Shown: positions 14,201 through 26,500 of the stretch, in pieces
Position numbering within the stretch: the stretch's first letter is position 1
How the letters are laid out: each line of letters starts with the position of its first letter
Source of the DNA: Pelodera strongyloides
Taxonomy: Eukaryota; Nematoda; Chromadorea; Rhabditida; Rhabditidae
NCBI GenBank assembly: GCA_036852015.1
Contig: JAANDG010000009.1
Coordinates: forward strand, 248,001 to 312,000
Reading direction: 5' to 3'
DNA length: 64,000 nt
Translations under genes and position numbers: made by a program
Notes under the pieces: model-generated
Told to the model about the DNA's origin: nothing
Databases searched by the model: none
The model's input: only the letters and a program-made list of their open reading frames with translations

Positions 14201-17200
14201 CTCAACGATGCTGTGGGTGGTAGTCCAGTGGGAGCGGGACGGCGGAGGCCTGTAATTATATTACACTATTTTGACTATTTATTATCCTCCCAAGTTCGGC
14301 ATGGGCTGGCTTCACTTGGCTACATTCCACTCACTGTTTATTAGAAGATTTTTTATCTTTTTAAGTTTGTGCTGTTTTCAAATTGATTTGATGTTGTTTG
14401 TTCGTTTTTTTCACCCTATGTGGTGTGTGCATTATTGCAATAAATGTTTCAAATGTTTCACTATATAACACGATTATAAGGTATTATATCTACACAAAAA
14501 TTGGAAGATAGCAGTACATCTAACCGAAAGAAATACATTTGGTAGAATGCGAAAAGGAAGAAGTAACGAAATAAGCAGACATCACATCAACAATGGTTTT
14601 TTTTAATAATTAGAATATAATATAATATACACCATACCTGTAATAACCGGGCGCCTGAGACTAGAAACCGCCTTCGAGTCAATAGCGGAAGCGGATCGGG
14701 CATTGAAGAACCCAGCAGCTGAAATTCGATCATCATTTCACAACAGACACTATACACATATACACTATTCGGCAAAAAATGGGCAAAAAATACACATCTA
14801 GTGGCCACTAAAGTTCCCCACATAAGCCAGTTGTTTGACTAATACTCTAGCCGTAGCCTACAGTGAATGTCACAGGTGGACTAAAAAAGATTCAGCTAGG
14901 AGCTTGGGCTCTTCAGCTTCAGCCTCCAGAGGTCATATTCAAAACTCAGTTCCCCATGGGGAATTCCCCGTCTGTTTCTCTGGGTGTCTCACATTAGAAT
15001 GCTATTTTCTATCCCCAGGAAAAATTTCCCCGAGGGAATGGGAGTGGTGAGTATGGCCTCATAAATCGGCAAAAATACCGGGAACGCTACAAACTACAAT
15101 CCTTCAAAGAATCAATAATCTCGCAAACCTTGTGCTCTGGAAAGACTGCCAAGGCCTGGTCCAGGCCTTCTCGTCATCGGAAGTTGGTCCCTCTCGGAGA
15201 CAATTGACTGTGAAGAGGATGACTGGGAAACACCTCCCAGAGACCTCTGCTTGCTGGGTTCCAGAGTCTAAACATATAAATATGTATTACACAGAATAAA
15301 GATACATAAATACAAGGCATAGTAAGTGAAAAGAGATCGAACTAGCAGAAAGATTTCACTAAAAAGTCACAAATAATGATGTACGCTCAAAAAAGGATAA
15401 ATAAGTAAAACTGTACCTGAAACAAAAATCGAGCTTGCTGTGGGTAATTAGTTTCCAGTAGTTGATACGACACCCTCGCAGCTGTACGAGCCTAAAATCA
15501 ACTATGCTCGTATTTATTTCATACTGACATGATAATGTAAATAATACATCCTTGATCCCGCTATTCGTAAAAACTGAAAAATAATGCGGCTATCAATGAA
15601 TGGCGGGGCTGGTTAATAATTCGAAATTCGAACCTCAACTGCTAAGGAACTTTGGGCAACAATTAATACGCGTTCTACATTACACTGCATTGAGCCAGAT
15701 TCATCATTTAATAATAAAAAGACGCGGTTAGAAAAATCTTGTATATTTTAGCAAAACTTAGGGCGCATTCGAGTTGGACATTTTCCGGAAAAGAAAAGGA
15801 AAAAAGTGGTTCGAGATGGATTTCACCAGAAAAGAATGCAATTGCCACGCATACACATGCAAATGATCGATTGATTTTAGTTTCAATTACGGTACAATTG
15901 CATTTTCGACAATTATTTTGCGTGTATTATTTTTTTCTGGGTGTCCATCTCGAACCACTTTTTTCTTTTCTTTTCCGGAAAATGTCCAACTCGAATGCGC
16001 CCTTAAACAGTGCAAGGAACCGAACCTGTGGGTCTGCATCATTGATCCCGCTCTTCACTGTCTCCACCATCTCAGACATGTGCTTGTCAACGCACTGCTG
16101 TGGCCATGCAAGTACCAATTGGGTGAGCAGTTGAACGTGCCTAGAGACAAATGGTAAACAAATATCAAGAAGTTTCAAATAGTCAAAAACAGAGCCATCC
16201 ACATGTGGGTGGCATCTCCCTTGTAATGTTTACTAATAACAAGTTACCTGCGACTCTCACATGTGGACGCTATTTTTGCTTTTTGCTCCCTAAGTAATAT
16301 TTCCAAAGAACCCGAGGCCCGGATTACCAGATTACCTATTATGAAGTCCTACATAATTTACGGAAATATGACTACGACTTACCGTCTAACTTCCCGCGAT
16401 TTCGAATTCCGGCACGAGAAGAGTAGAGGGAGGAGCTTGGGCGTTTGAACATTCTAAAGATATTCAAAATTGAAATCTTACATTCACAAAAAGTTACAAG
16501 CAATTTTCCTTTCCATGTAACAAAACAACTTGAAAACTACAGTAGCAAAGTACGTAAACAAAACGAATAAATTTGTTTGCGACTTTCTTCTCCCTGCTTC
16601 CCTGCTTCCCTCTCTCCCACTAACTTAAAAGTATCTCTCTCTCTCTCTCTCTGTTTAAAGAAAAATCCCAACCTTTATTATATATTGGGAGCAAACTCCT
16701 CCACAAGATGCCATCACTTTCGCCGAATTTTGTACCAATTGAATCAGAGGCAGGAGAATCGCCTCAACAACACGCAGGAGTTTCGTTCCCAGCTCCTCCG
16801 AAAGAAAACTTAAAAAAAATAACATGATAAAATTAATAAGAAGAATAAACGGTTTTTAGACTAATTATATTCATTTGCATACAGCATATGGGAATTCAGT
16901 TATCCAACATGGGTTTCAATCCAAAACCGGATGTTATATCGCTTTAACCAAAATGTGTTAAAACAATGTTTCACGTCTTACCTAATAGTGATGCAGGCCT
17001 CCTTGACTACTTGGGACCTTAGGTCCTTAACAGACGCCAATAATCCATCAGACATCTTCGTTAGCGACGACACAAACACGTCCTCATAGTTGGATAATCC
17101 GCCTTGTTGGGAGATGCCGCGTAGAATTTTCAGCTGCAAATTATTGACTATATCACGGCAATGAACCGTGGTAAGGGTAAGCTCCGACGTATACTAAGCC

Positions 17201-20200
17201 CCCTGGCTACGATATACGAAATTATAACAAGTTATTTTATAGACATATTAACTTAGGTATCATTACATATATAAATGTGCATCAGGCTAAAAATGATGGG
17301 AAGTAATAATAGGCAAAAGGGTCTGTCTAATTTCGCATGGAACGATTACGGTTTACAGTAGTTTAGGTTTCACTCGAAAAACTTTCAACTTTGATTTACA
17401 ATAGTCCCAGAAGGCGGGCGGTAAAAGTCAATATGCGTGATTTTACCACACACCGACCATGTCCAAGGGACACGTCCATGAAAATTTAAATAAAAGCAAA
17501 GAAAAAAGAACTCACAGCATTCGTCCGTTTCTCCCAGTCGTTATTGGTGTCAGATAAAATTGTACCAATGTGCTCCATTTGAGAGATAACATCATGGGCA
17601 CTCGTGATCTAAAACACACCATATTCAAGCACACGTAAAAACATATCGGATTACTAACAATCAATATATGCTTGCATATAGGAGACGACGGGCCCGGCAA
17701 AAAAAAAATGGAAGAACACACGAAGAACACATGCTTTGAATTTGAACAAGCATACACAAAACGAAAACTTACCGAAACTTTTGGGACCGGTGTATTGAAC
17801 GCATTTCTAATCTCTTCCTCTGATACGGCACCCGCTCCGCCAACAGTACCTGAACATTGCGGGATGCGTAAAATCACGTAGCAAAAGGACTGGATTTGCC
17901 ACCACCGTAACGCAACCTTTACCTAACCCCGCGGATTGAAAAGGCACGACGGACGCTAGAACCCTTGATCAAGTACGTACATGGAACGAAGTGCGGAAGG
18001 GTAACGGGTAACGGGTAACCTTCCGCACTTCGTTCCGTGTACCTACTTGATTGATGATGTATCTAACCGATTGTACGTGCGGATAAAGCAGTTTTTTATA
18101 ATGTACGTCACCTCACAAAGCGTTCCTATCACGCCAAACATATAATCTCTCTCTATTTACGTTGACGCACCGACATTATGACATGAAAAGGAAAATGTAG
18201 AAAACAAATGATAAATAAATACCTTTAGAAGTGGTCATCGCTGGACGTTTAACAGCTGGAACACTCATTGCGCGCGCACCGATGGAACGTTGTTGCTGTG
18301 GCTGAAAATAATTTCTGAATGTTTATTTATTAAATAACACCGAGGTTTGGATCAAATAACATGATGAAGAGAACGCAATCTAATCTACAAATAACTAACT
18401 AAGGAACCATTGGTACTTTAGTCGACTAGCAATCGAGTAAAAAGAAAAATGGAAATGTGTGTCATTGTCATACAACCGGGAAATAACGAATCCTAAAAAC
18501 ACAAAAATAATTGAAATAAACCAGGTTTGCAAGTTTACCGAAGAATCTACCTAGATTTAACCAGGTTAAAGTACAAAAAAACTACGAACCTTAGTTTCTC
18601 TATTGTTTCGATTCTCCTGATCGAATCGGGAACCTGGAATAGAAAAGTTACGAATTAAAAAAAGATGACAAACATCTACAACTATCCAGTGTGAACTACA
18701 AATATAATCCTTTCCTTCTTTAGGAAAAAAAGTCTTAATTAACGCGCTGTAAATAAACAATATGAATAGAAAAATCAAGTGCTGCTAATTGGAGGGAAGG
18801 GAAAAACATATAACAAAATCATCAGGGGACAGATAAAAGTAAAGGATTAAGGAATTAAGCGGGATTTTAAATTATGAATTATTCAATGAAAAGGGAGAGA
18901 AATTCGAGGCAATGTATTGTGCCACCCTTGAATAAAGGTGCACGCTCTTCAGATGTTTAACATTTATTATTTTAGTAAAATGTTTTCTGAATTTGAATGT
19001 GAACAACGAGTCACTCTTGAGGGGATTGTGCTGTGTTTGGTTTTAGTGCATGCGAAAAAGGAAGCGGTGTTGGGCGGTGGTGCTGTTTTTTGAGCGCCAC
19101 TGGAAGATCTTGCCCCAAAATTGCCGCGGTTTTGCAACGTTGCCCCAAAATTGCCGCGGTTATTTTGCCCCAAAATTGCCAGGGTAGCGAGACAGTGTTG
19201 AGAAAGAGTAGAGGGAAAAGATTTCAGATTGCTCCAAAATTGCCACGCCGTGACGCGCACCGCTCCGCATTAGTTGAATATTTGCCGGTCGGCAGGACAT
19301 GGCCAAACTTTTAGCAGTGTCTAACATGTGCGTTATGTCCGAGTGGTCTAAGGCGCAGTTCCAGAACAGGTGTCGGTTCATGTCGGCAGGTTCGATTCTT
19401 GCCAAGTGTTTGTGTCTTGCAAAGATGTACTCATACAAAATATGTGTATTGCAGATGTTAAAACATCTAATAATATTAATAATATATAATATAATATTAA
19501 TAATATAAAAATAAATATTTGCAAAACAAATTCACTGGCAGGTTCGATTCTTGTCAATGTTTTTGTTTTGCAAAGGTATATTGCCACGAAATTGCCCCAA
19601 AATTGCCGCATGGCAGAAGTGGTGCCCCAAAAATGCCCCAAAATTGCCGCACGGCAGAAGTCGTGCCCCAAAATTGCCCCAAAATTGCCGCATGGCAAAA
19701 TGTGTGCCCCAAAAATGCCCCAAAATTGCCGCACGGCAAGTCGGTTTTTGTGCTCCGGCATTTTTGGGGCAAAATCGCGGCAATTTTGGGGCAAGATCTT
19801 CCAGTGGCGCGATCAATGGGGTCTATGAGACCGGAATCACCAGCCCCTATATATGCATAGCCGCACCAAAACCAACCTCGACAAGACTTAAGTGCCCCCT
19901 CACTCTTACTTCGTTTTACGAAAATAATACCATTCGCCAGCTGTGTTAACAACATATTATATTTGGACTTTGGGGCAACCTAACCTGGAACTCAACTTTG
20001 CCAAAGTAGTGTGTTTATGTTATGTGCACAATATATAGAATTTGGAAAAACTTCCCAGTTCGCAAAATACTATGGACTTTAAACATTTTTTATAATGTCG
20101 AAGTTGATGGGCTGATTTTTGCTTAGCTCAGTGGAACATTGCTACTGAGTAAACAGAAGAAATGGCACGGAACAAGCGTCACTAAAACCAATATCAATCG

Positions 20201-23200
20201 ACCGATTTCTGATTTTGTGTTGGGGCGTGAGTTAACAAGATGAACCTTTTGATACACTCATAGTAATAATATTAATACTCAATAATCTAACGAGCGGACG
20301 GAGTGGGTCAAGAATACATCCAAAAACACTAGCAACAAGTGTTGAACTGTTCTGAAAACGAATATAAATCAAGTAAAGACTCTCAGGTTGTTTTAGGCCC
20401 GGGGGCGGGCACTTTAAAATGGACGAGGGCATGCACGGGACGTGTCCTGGGGCTATCGCGGCGCCGGCCCTCGGACATTTCGGGATTTCGGAGGGGCCTA
20501 GCAAGGGCCTTTGAAGGGCTTTTTGGGAAGGGCCTTTGAAGGGCTTTTTTTAGACGGACCTACCCGGGGTAAAAAACGCTACACAATACCACAAATATCG
20601 CAACCATGCACAAACAACAGTAATATACAATAGTTTATTAGAAAATAACACAATACTGGCAATAAATAACAAAATAAGGGCGTTAAATATGAATTTAAAA
20701 AAGGCTAACGTTGGAAAGGTCTTACATTTAAGCAGCTAAATATAATTACACAGACGGTTTAAAAAATACTAATAATAAGATTGCCCTGACATGTTGAAAA
20801 TAGGAACTAGGCGGTCTTTGCTAAAGCTAGGCGGTCTTTGAAATCGTTATAAGTAGCGACAAGCGCAGATGATAACACAGTTTCGTGAGAAAAGGATATA
20901 TATGGTGGACTATGTGACCTAAGCATGTGAATAGGATTAAAGTATCGATAAAACTCAAAGAACTCAAATAAGAACACTAAGAAAAGTGGTTAAAAAAGGA
21001 AAGAAAAAAGTAATCACTTAAGCTGATAATACCACCGGGTTTTAATTGAATAAACAGTTACATAATGTTCTTGAATGCTCGTCTGATCCCACATTGCCCT
21101 TGCCCTAATCGCTCGCAGTAGTAATTCCCACACGAGATAGAAACGTGAATATGGCATTCGGCAACCTAAAAACAATTGGTGAATTTGGTGCACGGGAACG
21201 ATATGATATTGAAAATGGAGATGTAATGAATGAAAACTCATCGATCGGGATGGACATGGACATTTCGGAAACGGTCTAATGCTAGAAGAAAGCAAAACAA
21301 AAAAAAACCGTATGAATTAGCATGCAAACCTTGCTAATTCCATGTTAATTCAAACTGTATTTTTTTTTTGCTTTCTTCTAGCATTAGAACGTTTCCGAAA
21401 TGTCCATCCCGATCGATGAATTTGCATTAGGACCATTCGAAAAAGGCATCCCGAACGCGCCCTATCATTATGACGTTTTCGATGAACACAATTGCCCACT
21501 CATGAAATTATTTTGGCTGCACGATGTCTAGAACAGGAGCCAGAGAGAGAGACGCTATCAAGACTAGCATAAGTGTATCTTACCATGTCCGTCTAGTGTT
21601 ACGTCCATCCCTTAGGCTAGTGCAACATTTTCCAGTGATCATATTCATCCATCTATTTTACCAAGTGTGAAACAACTGTCGTATATCCATGCTTCTACAC
21701 GCGAGCGCAGCGCATGGCCTCACTCCTAAAACAAACATATAAATAGCTGGATGGTGTTGTCATTTTTGAATGGAAGTATGGTTACTACGTAAGTTTTCAA
21801 AGCGAGACAATGCGATTTTTTTAGAGAATACTCACGTGTAACTATTGACGGATCCCACAATTTGAGACGTATCTGTAGAACACGACGTTGAACAGCATGT
21901 CCATTCAACAATGCTAACAGGCCAGTTGTAACGTCGAAATAGAAAACAGCCCCGTTTCGGAGTACAGATCCTGAACGAAACGAAACGGATTTTTGCCTAG
22001 TTCTTTTTGTATCTTGAAACGTCATAACTATCACACCGACCAACAGTCGGTAAGCAGACAATGAAAGTAACATGCTACGGAAAGAAACTTACCTCAGCCC
22101 TTTTGCACCTTGAGAGCAACGGTAGCAAGATCAACAGGAAACTGATGCAATGCAGTTCACATTCCATAATTTTAGTCCGTGAGGAGCCAGGAGCCTAAAC
22201 GACTCATTCTCAATAGTATATACAATATACAATTGCCTTTGTCTCAATTGCACTCACGAGTTAAGAAATTCTTCGCCACGTTTTCATATACTTGTCCGTT
22301 ATGATTTAGCTCGTACTATTAAACTAAGGAAAAAACGTACAATGCGAAGGATGACACTGGTATTGCCACATATCTTAACAAGCGTGAATGTAGACGTCAC
22401 TGAAAAAAGACACAATTCGACGCTCACTCATAAGAATATGAATCTTCAGTGCTTCAATGACGTGGACTTCAGCCCGACAATTAGAACAGAAACGTCAGAA
22501 ACGTGGAACTAACTTTGTTTATTTCACATTTGTCCGTGCTCGTAGTAATTCCTCCTGGCATCGTGACTCGTGGCCAGCATTGAGAGTTGACTAGTCAACG
22601 TCCCCAGTCCACGGCAGAAATATAGGCTCAAAAACAAAAGGTTAGAATAGGTGGGGAGGGGGGGGGCGGCTCGGAAACAAACCAAATAAGCATAGCCACA
22701 AATCAACGAACCTCGTAACCTTCACTACACAGCACGTCGACCAAATACTTGTCTTGACAGACGATAGAATTAGCGCTGGGACTCTGGGACAAGTTCGGAA
22801 TAAATCATTGGCCTAAACACGCCGAATCGCGATGAATATCGTTCGAGCCACAGCTGCAATGAAGAAAAACCGAAAAGTGTTCCAATGAGTGGAAAAATAA
22901 CACAGCGAATAATAATAACAATAAGCAAAACAAGAATACCGGACAACGCTCTGCACTTTCGACGAAAAGTTGCAAAAAATTTGAACCGACAACTGAAAAT
23001 GCACCGAAAATGCGCGTTTAGTGCAAAAGGGACCGCCCCAGGGTTTTGCAGAATTTTCGCATTTTACGGCCCTTCAAATACCCTTCACCGGCCCCCTCCA
23101 TTTGAAGGGACCGCTCCAGGACAAAACGACGAAAATGCCTGCCCTCGGGCCTTTTTTCACCTATGCTAATAGTAAGCTGAGTGTGTCGCGTGGGAGGAGA

Positions 23201-23526
23201 CGCCTCAACAAGTTAAAACAAGATCATAAGAGAAGTGGGGTTAGTGGGGTAGCTGATCAAAGTGTGTGGATGTATCTTCGGTCACAAAATCGAGAAGTAT
23301 ATGGAGAAGGAGAAACCACTGATATACATAATTTCCGAACTAAACAAAACGTCGCGTGTAGAGAAAAGGTGAAGTTCCATGAAAGAACAGAGCAATCCTC
23401 GAGCCAGAATGGCGGTATCGATAAATTTTAATAAAGAATGAACTTGACTTTCCTTGCTACATCATCAGAATTTAGTATTTCCTTGAAATCTTATTATATA
23501 AAGGAGAAGAGTTTGTTTATGACTTT

Positions 23527-23561
<35 letters not shown>

Positions 23562-26500
23562 TTTTTATGTGCACAACGAAATCCTTTCATAAAGAAAACT
23601 TCCTATTCACAAACGAAACAGAAGATACAAAATCTTTGCCATGGGCGAGATTCGAACCCACAGCAGCACAAGAACTCTCGATTCATAGTCCAACGCTCTA
23701 CCCGTTGAGCTATGCTAGCTTATCATACGGATAACCATCTGCTCTACATATAGCACCTTCAATGGCAAATCATTTACCATTTGTGAATGGAGATCCAGAC
23801 TCAGATTATACGTTTCCACAATCATAGATTACTTTGTAAGGGACGCATGTTTCACGGAGAAGAGAGAAAGAGGAGAGAGAGTGAGAAATGGCGTGAAATA
23901 GCGAAAGAAATGGTGTGAAAAAGCGTGAAAAAGAGGTAAGGAGAGTATTAGAAAGGTATGAACGATAGAGAGAAGAGTGAGACATACTATGATATTTGTT
24001 TCCGAGCATTTTCCGCGGAAAAACCAGCTAGTTTTTTACTATTTTCCTACTAGGTTTTTAGTCGGAAAAAGCTCGGAAAACGAAAGTTTGTCGGGAAATG
24101 CTCGGAAAATCCGCGGGAAATGCTCGGAAACGGACAAACAGACAGCTCCCGAGCTCGGCCCGCCTATTTTCCGAGCTCGGCCCGAGAACCTCAAAGTTTC
24201 CGAGCTTTTTCCGAGAATCTTCTCGGAGAATACTCGGAGAATCCGCGGAAAATCCTCGGAAACGCAAAGTTTCTCGGAAAATGCTCGGGATTCATTAACG
24301 GAGTACAGAAGAGAAATATGAACGAGAATGAGAAGGGAGGAACGAGGGGAAGTGGACCAGAGGGAAAGAGAGCGTGAGAGAATGGGAAAGAATGAGAATG
24401 ATAGGAGAGACAGGCTTACAATTAGAGAGAAAAAGTAGGAATAGCGAAAGTTATTTCTTTGTTGAAATCCCTTTTTTTTAATAGGGTAACAATCGGCCGA
24501 AGGCCGATTCCTCCAGTCGGAGAAGAGCCCGTAGGGCTCTTCGAACGGCTGGTGTGTAATATATTAAAACGAAACAAACAAACTTTGATTTTGGCGGCAA
24601 AATCTGTGAAAATAACAAAATTGTGTGTTTGTACTGTAATCATAGCCCTACACAACACGATCGCACAGTGTTATTACGGTAGCCGCCTGATGTTTAGAAT
24701 TTGCGGAAAATTTGTGAATTCGTTGCCGATGCAAAAATAACAAAACGATACTCCGTATAAAGAATGATTTTACTCATGATTATTTTATGCAAAAAAATGT
24801 GTGCCAATACCGTTTCTATGGAATTTTCGGGGTGACTTCTGATTCAAGTATAATTTAGAACAAATAAGCTATACGAACCTATTGAACTCCTCGGAGTCGT
24901 ATTTTGCTGTTGTTGTCTCGATTGTGCTCTTGGTCTATTAGCCACTGGACTATTTCGAAGAGCATCAGAACATCTACTGGCGATTTGAGCCAATCTAAAT
25001 TTGACGACTAATTGCGGTGAAATAAATGTTTATCTAAATAAATACACAAATAAATAAGATTTTATAGCCTCACTACATAAGGCATCCCTATTTTATTCGT
25101 GGAATCAATTTTGTCGCTATGCATATTAATTAGGACTGAAGCAGATGATTGTATTATGCGTGCATGACAATATTACCGTATTATACTGTAAGACTACTGT
25201 AGATGTTGGGAAAACCGCCCGGATGGTAATAAAACACAATACTCAATTACTACTGAATATTTTTTTTCATAATATTGATCCAAAGGTTCAAATGCGCATT
25301 CAAATGTAGTAATAAATATAAAATATATATTATGTAACGTGCTAACTTGCTGTCTGGCACCAACTGTCGACTTCGGATACTCTGTGCAACCTCCGGCCCA
25401 AAAACATTCATCAAAGTGGCCAGAGAGGTGGACGCACCATCTCGCACCTAAAAAAGATTGTCACTCAGACTCGGAAACTACGTTGCAGAACAACAGGTGC
25501 GCGGCACCGATGCCGCTCAATTGCGGCGAGGGTTCCGCGTGCGGCGTCGACTAGGCGCCATTGCCACTTGGGGTTGTTTTCCGTGAGCGAAAATGCTTTG
25601 CGGCTTCGCTTACGCCGTTTTCGAGCAGCGTCGCAACACAGCGAGTAACTAGTACCAGGGAGAATGATAAAACATAAAAAAACCTCAAAGACAAAGAAAA
25701 AAAAAGAAACAAACCTCGGAGTTGGGATCGCCCATTAACTTGCAGAATGTTGGAATGAGGCGAAGTAGTTCCGCTTCAACCTCAATACCGCTGAAATAAT
25801 AATAAATAAGTTTTATTTATACTTTATTTTATGTACAAAACAGCCAACACTTTCAGAATTATCTTGAAGTTTCACTCAGAGGTCAAGAAAAAAATTAGCA
25901 TGCTTGAATAAAATCAAATTAGCATTATTTTGTCTTGACCAAATACAATAAGTTGCCACGTGGTGCACAACTATGCTTACCGGAAAGTGTCTTACAGGGT
26001 CGAAGACGAATTTCTATGCAATAAATAGAGAAAAATAATCACAAAATAATTTTTCTATAATCTATAGGAAAATATTGTTAGCGGGGCGAAAACATTTTTC
26101 TGATTAGCTAGGATTGGATGCACGAAGTACTAATATTTTTTTTTCTGTATAAGGTTTTAAAATCCATAAAAAGTTTAATTCCTAGTAATTTTTGTTGGCT
26201 TGGTTAACTTTCAATCGTGATATTTTTCTGATAAATTCCTGAATTTCAGAAAAAATATTAACGTGGAATTTGCAGCGATTTCGCTAGGAGAGGATGCATG
26301 AGTAAAACTCATCGCACAGTCTAAAACCCCACAAATGACCGATCTCTATTTGTAGACCTCTCAAGCACTTGTGCCTTGTTTAAACGTTCTTTTCACTGTT
26401 AGTGTTTATACTTTCAAATGTTTGCTAAAATAAAGTTGTACCATAACATACCCAAAAGGAGAAGAAGAAAGTACGTGGGGACGTAAGCAGGCAATACTAC

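Larger units (their letters stand above)
15417..18633 (-). other. CLASP: CLASP first linker and TOG2 block (9 exons)
   Basis: Linker exons 18590-18633 and 18223-18301, then TOG2 exons 17773-17849, 17516-17608, 16982-17133, 16673-16808, 16383-16453, 16026-16140, 15417-15491. The readings follow animal CLASP closely: GGAGAVSEEEIRNAF; ILSDTNNDWEKRTNAV; LLASVKDLRSQVVKEACITI, almost identical to the family word KDLRSQVVREACITLG; LLPLIQLVQNSAKVMASCGG; LLPLLFSCRNSKSREVRR; MVETVKSGINDADPQVR. TOG2 is the most conserved part of this gene. A family-C MITE sits only 22 bp past the donor of exon 16026-16140. Confidence 0.92.
18634..24878. other. Large CLASP intron filled with mobile elements
   Basis: It lies between CLASP exons 24879-24994 and 18590-18633. 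It holds the composite TTGCCCCAAAATTGCC element (19094-19810), GC-rich islands (20392-20560, 23031-23160), a candidate nested ORF (22073-21105, minus), a family-C-like foldback (21238-21462), a tRNA-derived SINE (23528-23720), the CTCGGAAA element (24000-24290) and a structured multi-hairpin (24491-24552). The remaining stretches show nothing I can name. A small missed CLASP linker exon could hide here. Confidence 0.7.

Noticed and set aside
16404..16418. GAATTCCGGCACGAG, which looks like a cDNA-library EcoRI adapter
   Set aside because: On the minus strand the bases fall inside CLASP exon 16383-16453 and encode part of LLPLLFSCRNSKSREVRR, which fits the TOG2 family pattern in frame across both neighbours. 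Chance match, not vector contamination.
19330..19405. Functional tRNA-Leu gene
   Set aside because: The D-arm and T-arm are convincing, but the anticodon arm and acceptor stem do not pair properly and it lies within a repeat.
22093..22167. MECELHCISFLLILLPLLS as a signal-peptide first exon for the nested gene
   Set aside because: Its donor phase does not match the downstream frame, and joining it to the obvious acceptors brings an early stop.
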